A stretch of 39,742 bases of DNA from Mycobacteroides chelonae (GTDB lineage Bacteria > Actinomycetota > Actinomycetes > Mycobacteriales > Mycobacteriaceae). The notes beneath the pieces were generated by a model, which saw only the letters and a program-made list of their open reading frames with translations, ran no database searches and had not been told where the DNA came from. Of this stretch, positions 1 through 8,059 are shown piece by piece (position 1 is the first letter of the stretch; each line of letters begins with the position of its first letter). A program made the translations under genes and the position numbers. Where the stretch lies: positions 1 to 39,742 of the forward strand of contig JACHLF010000015.1 in the NCBI GenBank assembly GCA_014204435.1, in the 5' to 3' direction.

Positions 1-95
1 GCCTGCGAAATCGTCGAACGCATCAACGCCGTCTTGGCACCAAACGTGCCCTCAGCGGCCACCAACGCCGGAATATGCGCATCAAGCAAACTCAT
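1..95 (-). CDS. esxG: EsxG-like WXG100-family protein (3' end cut by window edge)
   Basis: Only the first 31 codons are inside the window. The N-terminus starts MSLLDAHIP and continues with LVAAEGTFGAK and LMRSTISQA. This matches M. tuberculosis EsxG (TB9.8) at about 20 of 32 positions from memory. EsxG is the partner of EsxH and a substrate of the ESX-3 type VII secretion system, which is linked to iron and zinc homeostasis. The ATG follows a purine-rich GAGGAGATG ribosome-binding site, 31 bases after the stop of the PE gene, so the two are probably co-transcribed. An esxH-like partner would be expected just beyond base 1, but it cannot be seen. The family call is secure. Whether it is the ESX-3 copy or a paralogue tied to the lipopeptide cluster is open. 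Confidence 0.85.
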   Translation of the reverse strand, partial: MSLLDAHIPALVAAEGTFGAKTALMRSTISQ

Positions 96-126
96 CTACA
101 TCTCCTCAATCATGTTGTGGCGAGAA

Positions 127-435
127 CTATCCGAATCCCGGCATATACCTTGTGGCGGCGTGCATATCGCCGACGGTGTAACTGGCCGCGGCCTCGGTGA
201 CCCCCACACCGGCCCGCCCCAGTTCGTAGACGGCACCGGCCGCGGCGCCGTTGCGCTCGACTCCGTGAGCACTGAAGAGCGCCGCGCTCTGAATCGACAC
301 CGGGTCTGCGGCCGGTGGCACCACCGCACCGATCACCGGTGCGGCCGCTGCGTGCACCGCGGCGAGCCGTGCGGTCAGGGCCTCCACCGCGGCACTAGCG
401 GCGGTCAACCCTTCCGGAATGACATTGAGATTCAT
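127..435 (-). CDS. PE-family protein
   Basis: This is a 102-residue protein that consists of little more than a PE domain. The Pro-Glu pair is at residues 7-8 (MNLNVIPEGL), followed by alanine-rich helices. A YxxxD type VII secretion signal, YTVGD, lies at residues 86-90 near the C-terminus. The ATG has a strong GAGGAG ribosome-binding site. PE proteins normally pair with PPE proteins and are exported by ESX systems, but no PPE gene lies next to this one. Upstream is the NRPS gene, 31 bases away, and downstream is an esxG-like gene. The context suggests that it is exported with, or assists, the metal-related lipopeptide system. That role is inference. Confidence 0.85.
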   Translation of the reverse strand: MNLNVIPEGLTAASAAVEALTARLAAVHAAAAPVIGAVVPPAADPVSIQSAALFSAHGVERNGAAAGAVYELGRAGVGVTEAAASYTVGDMHAATRYMPGFG

Positions 436-466
436 CGCGAATTCTCCTCCTCTGGCTGCATTTCGG

Positions 467-3400
467 TCATCGTGAACATCCCTGCATCAGCAGATCTGGG
501 ATCGGCCCCGGCACCGCCGAGATCTCCGTTACGGGCACCGCACCGAGCGAGATGGTCCGGTACCCCGCGAGATAGTCCGCATAGGTGCGCGCCCCGAGCC
601 TCATCCCGAGACCGGCCCATGCGTCTATCACCGACCATCTCCGCGGATTCCGCTTAGCCCAATCACTACTGTCCACAAGGTATTTCCACTCCGGCAGCTC
701 GATCTGGTCAAGACCGAACCCGCCGAGCAACTCGGCGTACGCGATGGGAGTACCGCGCACCACGGTGACACCCCGCCCGAGCAGCGCTCCTTGGCCCTCC
801 ATACGAAGGATCGATCTCGCCGCGGCGAAAGCCGTGGTGACCTCCTCGGTCAAGGCAACAGAAGGAAAGGCCCGCAACGCGATACACGCGTCTGCGACGG
901 AAACCAGAACATCGGCGCTTTCGTCCAATTGACCGACCTCGCCCAGTACACGAGGCAGCCGCACGAGCGTGAAATCGAGGGCATTCGGTGATGCCGCAAG
1001 GATCAATTCGGCCAGTGCCTTGGATGCCGCGTACGGGTAGACGGCTTCACGCGGGTCGGTCACGCACGCGGCGGTGGCATCCGCGTTGACGACAAAGGTC
1101 GACATGTGAATCAACCGGGTGCCGTGGGTGGCACACGCCTGTGCGACCGCGGATACCCACTCCACATTGGCATCTCGAATATCGCGGTAGGGCGCCAGCA
1201 TGTTGGTGTTGCCAACGCAGTTGACCAGAGTGCGAGCTCCGGTCTCGCGTATCAACGCCTCGACGGCATCCGCGCGGAAGCCGGGACCGACGCATCGGAC
1301 GCTGACCCCGCCGACGTCCGCGAGCATCGGCCAGGGCCCGTGGCCGGGGACTTGCGATCTCGTCACCAAGATAACGTCGTCGCCCGTCGCCTCGAGTGCC
1401 GCACGAGCGAACCCGGTGCCGACGATCCCCGACGCACCCAGCACGACGACAGGACCGTTGATGGCGCGCTGTGAATCACCGGCGCGCGAAGTCGGAACGT
1501 GACATGTCTTCGTCATCCGCTCCAGATCCGCGCCGATATCGGTGGCGGTGTTCACGGCTGCCAAATCATCTACCGCCGCACCCGCGGCGACAAGATAGGC
1601 GGCGCTGTCGGCACTGATCAGGTCCAGCACAGAAAGTTGTCGTCCGAGATACCGGCGCGTGTCCGGCAGGATTCTGATCAGATCGAGTGAGCCGATTCCC
1701 TCTGCGAGCAGCGAGGCCCCCGCACCGATATGCCTGCCGAGGTGACGGCTCCAGAGTCGCGCGAGACCTGTTGCTAATTCTCCTGTATCGGCCGCGTCCG
1801 GCAGCGCGTCCATGAACTGTGGCATGGCCCGCAGTCCGGCACCATCGACCTTGCCATTCGGCTTACGCGGGATGCTGGGCACATCCACCACTAGGAACGA
1901 GGAGACGCCGAAGCCTATCAGCAGGCGCCTTACCCGCGCCTGCACATCGTTGCCGCTCCGGCCACTGCGCGCCTGGAACCACACCGCCAACGCGCCATCG
2001 TGCAGTGCCGCATCGACATCGACGATCGCCGGGTCTTCGGCAATGCGCCGGATGATGGCGGCGGTGTCGACCCTCTTTCCGGAGATCTTCACGATGGCAT
2101 CGCGGCGACCGGCGAAGGTGGGGAAACCGTCCTCGTCGAACACCACGCGGTCGGCAGTGGCAAACGCACGGCGCGAGGCGCCGCTCGCGGCGCTGACTAC
2201 CCCGAAGTTCTCGCTCCGCGCCCCGAGATACCCCCGCGAAACGATGTCACCCACGATGACGATCTCGCCGAAGGCGATAAACACCGTGTTGGGCAAGACC
2301 GGTTGGCCCACGCGGCATAGTTGGTCCCCGTCCCCTGGTTGCTCTCCCACGACCGGCAGATGAGTGACGACAACCGTCGCCTCGGTCGGTCCGTAGGTCG
2401 AGACAAGTGAGATGTTCTCGCAACCAATGGACCGTACCCACGTGTCGACAGCACCCGGCCGGATCGCTTCCCCACCGACGACTACCTGGCGCAGCTCAGA
2501 AGCACCGATATCGTCCAGGGCCTCGGCGTCTTCGCACAGCAGGTGCCACACCGCCGTCGGCAGGTCGATCAAGGTCGGCTTGAGCGTCCGGATGTCCCTC
2601 GTAAGCGCCCTCAGGTCACCGGATTTCATGGCGGCCGAACGCAGTAGCTGAGATCCGCAGACCGCAGCCCCGAAGATCTCTTCCACACTGATATCCGATG
2701 TCAACGGCGCACATTGCAGAATGCTGTCCCGAGTCCCCCAGCCGTAGGTGCGGGCGGCCGCGCGCGCGAACAATGCAAGGGCGCCATGGGAGACGGGTAC
2801 GAGCTTGGGCTGCCCGGTCGATCCCGAAGTGGGCACGATGTATGCCGTCCTGGCCGCCAAGTCGCCGTCTCGAGCCACCTGATCGATGCGTTCGTCGACG
2901 AGTCGCAGCAGCGCGCCGTCCAGGCCTGCAGCGACCAAGGCGGTGCTATCGATCACGCATACGGCAATACCTGCACCGTGCTCTGCGATCGAATCAGCGA
3001 GTGCGCCAAGCTCTTCCATGCTGTCGCACACGCTGTATCCACAGCCCGCGAGGTGACTCGCGATCAGCAAGTCGACGGTCTTATCGGTGTCGTCATCGGC
3101 GCACACCACGATGCTGCCCGGCTCCGCGCCCGCGGCGATCAGCCGTGCGATCCATGGCTTGACGAGCGGCCGTGACCGCAAGAACTGCTCCACTGCTTCG
3201 TCGGCGTCCAGGAACCAGGCGGATGCCACCGCCGATGGCGGCGCCGCATCTTCATCGCCTCGACAGCACGCACCGTCGGCACCAATACCGAACCATTCGT
3301 TCACCGTCATCGCGATCGGCCGATGCCACATGGCTTCCATTGAGGCCAGTGCCGCGGCGATCCGCTCGGCGACCCAGGGATGTGCGCTCCCGCGCCGCAG

Positions 3401-4624
3401 GTCGGCACGGTGCCAGATGGACAAGGTGAGGGTGCGGCGGTCCTCGTCCACGAGGCACGACACGGTCATCCCTTCCACAGGGCCGATATCCGTCACGCAC
3501 GGTGTAGCCGAAAGGAATGGTCGCAGTGCGGGTGCGCATGTCTCGCGGATGAAGTTGAAAGTCAATGCCTCGACATGCGATGTCCTGTTAATTGCCAGGT
3601 ACATTCGGCGGTACTGCTCCTCACGGAGCCATCGACGCCTCGATGCCTTGACGTAGTCCCGATCAAGGGCGCGCACGACGTCCCCCACCGATGCGAAGGC
3701 AGGAAAGCGAACCGGATGCGCGATGGAGTTGACCAGGCAGGTCGCAACGTCAAGATCCGGCTCTCCGAATCTGTTGTCTACCGCATGAATCAGCAGTGTC
3801 GCGGTGCTCTGCCGCAGACTGGCGTCTACCGCAACCGCGGCTGCGGCCGCCAAGATGTTCAGCGGGATCTGCTTGGCTTCGGAAAGTGCGGCGATACTGT
3901 CGAATGCCTTGCCTGACAAGGTAACCGATTCCAAGAGGACACCTTTGGCAGCACCGGCCGGTACGGCACCCGAGTTCTGTCCGTGCCCGACGTGTTCCGA
4001 CGCATCGGCAAGCTCCCGCTGGACGGCCGCACCGAAGCGTTGCAGTGACTCCTTCGCCTTGGCAACCTCACGGCTGTGCGCCGCCGAAACCCTTGTCAGA
4101 CCATCACTGGCGCAAGGGGTTCCAGAGCGGCCGGGCTGCGCCAAGTATCGTCCAAGGTCAGCCTCGATCACCCCGATGGCGCCTCCATCCAGCAGGAGAT
4201 GGTGCGCCTGAATATCGAGGCCCACCACCGATCCATCTGCGCCGGTGCGCACGGTGTAGCGCACGAGCGGCTTGGCGGCAAGGTCGGTGGACCACAGCTC
4301 CACGAGTGCATCGGCGGTCCGTGTGGTGAGCTCGTCGCTGTCCTGCTCAACCGACACAATGTCAACGAACTGCAACCGCTGCAACAGTTCTGGATAGAGC
4401 GAAGCTTCATTGGTCGATTCGATTACACACAGCTGCACCGGGCTGGCAGCGATCGCCATTTCCAGCGCGAACAGGAAGCTCCGCACGTCGAGGGGGTGAA
4501 ACCGAAAGCTCTTCCCGATCAGGTACAGCCCGGGGTCATCGGCTTGTACCGCACCGTTGTACATGTTCTGCTGCGAGTAGCTCATCGGCACACGGTCCAC
4601 TCGCGGTTGCGTAACCGCCGTCAT
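467..4624 (-). CDS. nrp: Single-module NRPS (C-A-T-R) of the isonitrile lipopeptide cluster
   Basis: The 1385-residue protein has four domains. The condensation domain covers about residues 10-430 (HHLLLDG at 141-147). The adenylation domain covers about 480-935 (TSGSTGQPK at 599-607, YGPTEA at 744-749, GRRDAIVKISGKR at 839-851, NGKVD at 923-927). The carrier domain has its phosphopantetheine serine near 979 (GIGSLDL). The C-terminal NAD(P)-binding reductase has GASGIVG at 1063-1069 and the YAASK catalytic pair at 1198-1202. In the ScoA/Rv0101 family the NRPS acylates an amino acid with isonitrile acyl chains and releases it reductively. M. tuberculosis Nrp has two modules and is about 2,500 residues, whereas this one has a single module, like ScoA. 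The chosen ATG at 4624 overlaps the carrier-protein stop (ATGA) and follows GGAGGG. A start 14 codons earlier would lie inside the carrier gene. Confidence 0.9.
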   Translation of the reverse strand: MTAVTQPRVDRVPMSYSQQNMYNGAVQADDPGLYLIGKSFRFHPLDVRSFLFALEMAIAASPVQLCVIESTNEASLYPELLQRLQFVDIVSVEQDSDELTTRTADALVELWSTDLAAKPLVRYTVRTGADGSVVGLDIQAHHLLLDGGAIGVIEADLGRYLAQPGRSGTPCASDGLTRVSAAHSREVAKAKESLQRFGAAVQRELADASEHVGHGQNSGAVPAGAAKGVLLESVTLSGKAFDSIAALSEAKQIPLNILAAAAAVAVDASLRQSTATLLIHAVDNRFGEPDLDVATCLVNSIAHPVRFPAFASVGDVVRALDRDYVKASRRRWLREEQYRRMYLAINRTSHVEALTFNFIRETCAPALRPFLSATPCVTDIGPVEGMTVSCLVDEDRRTLTLSIWHRADLRRGSAHPWVAERIAAALASMEAMWHRPIAMTVNEWFGIGADGACCRGDEDAAPPSAVASAWFLDADEAVEQFLRSRPLVKPWIARLIAAGAEPGSIVVCADDDTDKTVDLLIASHLAGCGYSVCDSMEELGALADSIAEHGAGIAVCVIDSTALVAAGLDGALLRLVDERIDQVARDGDLAARTAYIVPTSGSTGQPKLVPVSHGALALFARAAARTYGWGTRDSILQCAPLTSDISVEEIFGAAVCGSQLLRSAAMKSGDLRALTRDIRTLKPTLIDLPTAVWHLLCEDAEALDDIGASELRQVVVGGEAIRPGAVDTWVRSIGCENISLVSTYGPTEATVVVTHLPVVGEQPGDGDQLCRVGQPVLPNTVFIAFGEIVIVGDIVSRGYLGARSENFGVVSAASGASRRAFATADRVVFDEDGFPTFAGRRDAIVKISGKRVDTAAIIRRIAEDPAIVDVDAALHDGALAVWFQARSGRSGNDVQARVRRLLIGFGVSSFLVVDVPSIPRKPNGKVDGAGLRAMPQFMDALPDAADTGELATGLARLWSRHLGRHIGAGASLLAEGIGSLDLIRILPDTRRYLGRQLSVLDLISADSAAYLVAAGAAVDDLAAVNTATDIGADLERMTKTCHVPTSRAGDSQRAINGPVVVLGASGIVGTGFARAALEATGDDVILVTRSQVPGHGPWPMLADVGGVSVRCVGPGFRADAVEALIRETGARTLVNCVGNTNMLAPYRDIRDANVEWVSAVAQACATHGTRLIHMSTFVVNADATAACVTDPREAVYPYAASKALAELILAASPNALDFTLVRLPRVLGEVGQLDESADVLVSVADACIALRAFPSVALTEEVTTAFAAARSILRMEGQGALLGRGVTVVRGTPIAYAELLGGFGLDQIELPEWKYLVDSSDWAKRNPRRWSVIDAWAGLGMRLGARTYADYLAGYRTISLGAVPVTEISAVPGPIPDLLMQGCSR

Positions 4625-4872
4625 GTGACGCCCTCCGGCTGCGCCTGTTCCAGGACCTGCACCCATCCGGCGATGGAAAGGTTTGAAACCAAACGCTTCT
4701 GCAGATCCGAGCCGCGGGTTACGCCGAGCTTCTTCATCAGCAGTACGAACCGCACCGAGTCCAGACCCAGCTCCCGGAGATCGGTGGCGTCGCCGTCGAA
4801 GAGCTCCGATTCCGCGATGTAGAGCACCTCACACACCGCCGCCAGGATCCGGTCTCTTGTGGTTTCAGGCAT
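4621..4872 (-). CDS. Acyl carrier protein of the isonitrile lipopeptide cluster (ScoB/Rv0100 type)
   Basis: This is an 83-residue carrier protein with the phosphopantetheine attachment motif LGLDS, the serine being at residue 39. It holds the fatty acyl chain activated by the neighbouring acyl-AMP ligase while the isonitrile precursor is built, and it passes the chain to the NRPS. Rv0100 is of similar size. The ATG at 4872 overlaps the end of fadD10 by 8 bases, and the stop overlaps the NRPS start by 4, so translation is coupled on both sides. An ATG five codons upstream (4887) is possible, but its upstream sequence has no ribosome-binding site. Confidence 0.85.
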   Translation of the reverse strand: MPETTRDRILAAVCEVLYIAESELFDGDATDLRELGLDSVRFVLLMKKLGVTRGSDLQKRLVSNLSIAGWVQVLEQAQPEGVT

Positions 4873-6373
4873 GTGCCGCTGCCTCATTCAAGGAGGCAGT
4901 CAACGACGAACGCATCACCTTGCCGGACGTCGTCCTCGGGATGTCATCGACCAGGACAATGGTCGAGGGCCTGGCCATGGCCTCCGATTCATGTCGATAT
5001 CTGGCGGCGATCCGCTGCTTGAGCTCGGCCGCGCCCAACCCGTCAAGCGGGGCGGTGGGCACCACAGCCAGTCCGACCAGCGCCCCGAACTCTTCGTCCG
5101 GCACCTCGAAGCAGGCCGCTTCATGCACGCCCACAATGTTTTCGGCGATACGATCGACCTCGTCGGGCACCACGTTGACGCCACCGGAGATGATCATCTC
5201 CGAGGATCGGCCCCTGATATAGAAGAAACCGTCGTCGCGGTGCTCCACCAGATCACCGGTGTTGACCCATCCATCGACCAACACCTCGCGGGTGCGCTCG
5301 GGGTTTCGCCAGTACCCCAGCATGTTGGCGGGAGACTTGATCCACAATGTGCCGTACGAAGCGGACGTGCCTCCTTCAGTCGGCCCACCACACCCTTCAC
5401 CGGAAAGAAACGTCTGCACGCCTGGATACGGACGCCCGACGGCACCTTCTTCGATCCTGGTGATCGACTCGCCATCGGACGGCAGACACAATGCGGTACA
5501 GCCTGTTTCACTCAGTCCGTAAACCTGAGCAGTGCGTACCCCCGTGGCTTCGATGAACCGCACGTCAGCAGGGACCGCGCGAGATCCGCCGTAGGCGATC
5601 AACCGCAACGACGGTACGTCCGTACCGGAGAGCTTGAGCTCTGACACCAGTCTGGTCATCAGAGTGGGCACCAGACACGCGGTCGCCACCTCGTTGTCGA
5701 CCAACAGCTCGCGCAACGAGGCTCCGCCCTCGCCGCCGGTCACGCACGACGCGCCATGCATCAGTCCGTTGAGGATCCACCACAAGCCGCCGATGTGCGT
5801 GGCCGGTAGCGGCGAGTAGGTCGTCTCCCCGGCTACCCAGTCGATCCAGCTCAATCCCGCTGTGCACAAGATGTCCGGGATGGCGAAGAACGTGCGGTGG
5901 GGAAGCAGCACGGCCTTCGGCTCGCCGGTAGTACCACTGGTGAAGACCATGGCGAGCGGGTCATCTGCTCCGGCCGCGGCTTGTGCTGTGAATCCAGCTG
6001 TTTCATGGCGCATGGCGATGCTGCGATCCCCCTCGGCGGGTAGGGTCGCAACCGGTTCGGCTATCTCGCGGAACCGCGCGACGGCCGCCGCGGGCAGAGC
6101 GTTGTCGACCATCACCGCGATGGCTCCGAGCTGGGCGCACGCCAATACGGAAAGATAGGTCTGAGGCCCGTTATCCGAGAGAACCACGACACGTGAACCG
6201 CGCGTCACCGAATCGGCGCTAAGCGTCGCCGCCAGATCGGCGACAGCAACGACGAGCTCGCCGTAGGTGAGAGCACTGCTACCGTCACTGCGGCGCAATG
6301 CAATTGCTCCCGGCCGAAGGCGGGCCTGTTCGAGGACCCGTTCCAGCACGGTGGGCGGCGGTGACTGAGACAT
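4865..6373 (-). CDS. fadD10: Fatty acyl-AMP ligase of the isonitrile lipopeptide cluster (FadD10/ScoC type)
   Basis: The 502-residue ANL-superfamily enzyme has all core motifs: TSGTTGEPK at 145-153, YGLSETG at 285-291, TGDL at 372-375, and a C-terminal lysine at 485 in TTSGK. The family activates a fatty acid with ATP and loads it onto the dedicated carrier protein rather than onto CoA. FadD10 (Rv0099) and ScoC do this in the M. tuberculosis and Streptomyces isonitrile clusters. The order thioesterase-ligase-carrier-NRPS is the same as Rv0098-Rv0101. The start is 30 bases after the thioesterase stop and has only a weak Shine-Dalgarno sequence, so coupling to the upstream gene is likely. Assignment to FadD10 rather than another FadD rests on context. 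Confidence 0.88.
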   Translation of the reverse strand: MSQSPPPTVLERVLEQARLRPGAIALRRSDGSSALTYGELVVAVADLAATLSADSVTRGSRVVVLSDNGPQTYLSVLACAQLGAIAVMVDNALPAAAVARFREIAEPVATLPAEGDRSIAMRHETAGFTAQAAAGADDPLAMVFTSGTTGEPKAVLLPHRTFFAIPDILCTAGLSWIDWVAGETTYSPLPATHIGGLWWILNGLMHGASCVTGGEGGASLRELLVDNEVATACLVPTLMTRLVSELKLSGTDVPSLRLIAYGGSRAVPADVRFIEATGVRTAQVYGLSETGCTALCLPSDGESITRIEEGAVGRPYPGVQTFLSGEGCGGPTEGGTSASYGTLWIKSPANMLGYWRNPERTREVLVDGWVNTGDLVEHRDDGFFYIRGRSSEMIISGGVNVVPDEVDRIAENIVGVHEAACFEVPDEEFGALVGLAVVPTAPLDGLGAAELKQRIAARYRHESEAMARPSTIVLVDDIPRTTSGKVMRSSLTASLNEAAAHA

Positions 6374-6403
6374 GGCTGTGGCGGTGCGCTTCCTGTCAGA
6401 GGA

Positions 6404-6958
6404 TCACGGGATGTTCAGGACCGCGATGTCGAACTCGCCGGTCGCGGATCCTGCATCCTGATCCCAGAATTCGATGGTGCTGTGGAACTGGAGATAGCGC
6501 CTCGAGCGGTCGACGATATGGAAATCACGGGCCTGCAAGCGCGCGGAGAACTGTTGTGCGTTCACCAGTCGCCGAAACCGCGATGATGTGCTCTTGATCA
6601 GCATGTTGGCAAGCTGGTTCTGGCAATAGTCGTCGAGCGACCAGCCTCGGAATGCCCAGATGTCTTCATTCGCGACACCTTGCGCGAAGGCGCAGTACGC
6701 CAGTTGGTTGAAGCACAGCACCAACTCCACGGCGTTGAAGTGCCCCGTGCTCCGGATGTAGGCGGACTCGTTGATCGCGAAGTTGCCGTGCGCGTGTACC
6801 GCGTCGGAGGTGATTCCATACTCCGCATCGTTGAGATAGCGGCAGCCCTTGTAGGAGTATGGTTCGAGCACTCTGCTGAGTAGAGCCTCGGACATCGGAG
6901 CCATACCCGCGGACGGCAGCCCGGTCTGCACAGACAGCGTCGCCGCGACCGGGCTCAT
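6404..6958 (-). CDS. fcoT: FcoT/ScoD-type thioesterase of the isonitrile lipopeptide cluster
   Basis: The 184-residue hot-dog protein closely resembles Rv0098 (FcoT, 183 residues). Recognisable blocks include RVLEPYSYKGCRYL, GNFAINESAYIRSTGHFNAVE and GWSLDDYCQNQL, and the C-terminus ends in LNIP. Rv0098 was first described as a long-chain acyl-CoA thioesterase. ScoD homologues add glycine to an enoyl chain on the carrier protein and release the (carboxymethyl)amino acid that ScoE then oxidises. The ATG at 6958 overlaps the stop of the upstream oxidase gene (ATGA), and it gives the family length. An upstream in-frame start would add 37 residues of unrelated sequence read through the oxidase gene. 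Confidence 0.9.
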   Translation of the reverse strand: MSPVAATLSVQTGLPSAGMAPMSEALLSRVLEPYSYKGCRYLNDAEYGITSDAVHAHGNFAINESAYIRSTGHFNAVELVLCFNQLAYCAFAQGVANEDIWAFRGWSLDDYCQNQLANMLIKSTSSRFRRLVNAQQFSARLQARDFHIVDRSRRYLQFHSTIEFWDQDAGSATGEFDIAVLNIP

Positions 6959-7824
6959 GCCGCGAATCCCGGTGTCTCGAGGCCATCCAACATCGTCAGG
7001 CGGTATGTCGTCAGGGTGCCCGATACCGTTCCGTGTTTCGCGCGATGCACCAGAGAGCGGTTGTCCCACAAAACAATGTCGCCCACCTCGTAATGCTGGA
7101 CGTGGATGAACGGCGATGCATAGTCGGTGTCGAGCTGCCCCGATGCTTCGAGCAGCTTGCGCAGCAGCTCTCCATCCCGAAGCGTGCCGGCACCGTCCTC
7201 GATGGTCTCGGTGCCCGCCTCACAGATGTAGAGAATCTCTTCGCCCGTCTTCGGGTGCTTGATCACCGTGGGCCATTTCTGCGGAGGCGTGGTTCGTTCG
7301 ATCTCGGCCAGGATCTCACCGATCGGCCGATACACATCGCTCGGACGGATCTTGATGTAGCGGCGTGGAGTATGTGTACTGAACGTGCCCAGCACTTCCT
7401 CCTTTGTCTTAGTGGGCAATGATTCCCACACTTTGTTGAGATCGATGAAGTAGGTGCCGCGGTCGTGGCCTGGCACCGCGAGCGGCAACACCATGGAGAA
7501 CGCGAAGGGTTTGGGCATGAACATGTAGTCGACATGCCAGAACGCTCCGGTCCGCGGAACTCCCTGCCCCTCTTCGGTGGACGACACGAAGATCTCCGGG
7601 TGATCCTGGTGGTGATACACCGGCTCGTAATAGGGCACGATCTCACCGATCAAGCCTCCGAGCTGGATGAATTGCTCGGGCGAGGGATGCACGCCCTTGA
7701 GGACGACGAGCTTGTGCCGGTAGACGAGTTCGCGGAGCTCCTCGGTGGTGATGCCGTCCAGGTTTCCAGGATCGATCCCCGTGACCTGCGCCCCCAGTCC
7801 CTCGCCCTTCACGTTGAGCGTCAT
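6955..7824 (-). CDS. scoE: Isonitrile-forming Fe(II)/2-oxoglutarate-dependent oxidase (ScoE/Rv0097 type)
   Basis: The 289-residue TauD/TfdA-fold enzyme shows the facial triad H97-x-D99 (FWHVDYMF) and H260 (NRSLVHRA), with the 2-oxoglutarate-binding arginine at about 275 (TYRLTML). Tyrosines 65, 66 and 70 and lysine 158 are at places where ScoE holds its amino-acid substrate, as far as can be aligned by hand. The ScoE/Rv0097 family decarboxylates and oxidises an N-carboxymethyl amino acid to form an isonitrile. It is the first gene of the operon and has a good AGGGAG ribosome-binding site. The isonitrile role, rather than taurine-type dioxygenation, rests on the complete Sco-like neighbourhood, which makes it fairly secure. 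Confidence 0.9.
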   Translation of the reverse strand: MTLNVKGEGLGAQVTGIDPGNLDGITTEELRELVYRHKLVVLKGVHPSPEQFIQLGGLIGEIVPYYEPVYHHQDHPEIFVSSTEEGQGVPRTGAFWHVDYMFMPKPFAFSMVLPLAVPGHDRGTYFIDLNKVWESLPTKTKEEVLGTFSTHTPRRYIKIRPSDVYRPIGEILAEIERTTPPQKWPTVIKHPKTGEEILYICEAGTETIEDGAGTLRDGELLRKLLEASGQLDTDYASPFIHVQHYEVGDIVLWDNRSLVHRAKHGTVSGTLTTYRLTMLDGLETPGFAA

Positions 7825-7990
7825 CGACTCCCTACTCTTCTCGCGGATATGACCGAACTAATGCGACTAAGGGAGCAGTCGAGCCAGATGTGCGAAAAGT
7901 TCCCGATCCTTCAGAAGCCGTCCGGTCTGGAGGGATAAATCGTTGGAAAACAAGGAAATCAGTGGCCGACATCACGTATGCCTGCGCGAC

Positions 7991-8020
7991 CGTAGCCCCG
8001 CCCGATCGGTCGGGGCTACG
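7991..8020. promoter_or_regulatory. 10-bp perfect inverted repeat in the divergent promoter region of the INLP operon
   Basis: The arms CGTAGCCCCG (7991-8000) and CGGGGCTACG (8011-8020) are perfectly complementary around the 10-base spacer CCCGATCGGT. The spacer holds an 8-bp palindrome, CCGATCGG. The repeat lies in the 235-bp gap between the minus-strand lipopeptide operon (start 7824) and the plus-strand membrane-protein gene (start 8060), about 40-70 bases upstream of the latter's likely transcription start. A dimeric repressor site is the simplest reading. A terminator is less likely between divergent genes, and no T-run follows. The regulator is unknown. Confidence 0.5.
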
Positions 8021-8047
8021 AACCGGAACACGCCCTCGGCCCATTGC

Positions 8048-8053
8048 TAGCCT
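8048..8053 (+). promoter_or_regulatory. Probable -10 element (TAGCCT) of a leaderless promoter
   Basis: TAGCCT fits the mycobacterial -10 consensus TANNNT. It ends 6 bases before the GTG at 8060, so transcription would start at the first base of the start codon. No Shine-Dalgarno sequence is present, which agrees with a leaderless message. Confidence 0.5.
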
Positions 8054-8059
8054 GATTCG

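Noticed and set aside
7921..7960. AT-rich GGAAAAC/GGAAATC pair considered as a Zur or other metal-regulator box upstream of the INLP operon
   Set aside because: It is a loose direct repeat and not the inverted repeat expected for a Zur box. No RicR- or IdeR-like palindrome was found either.
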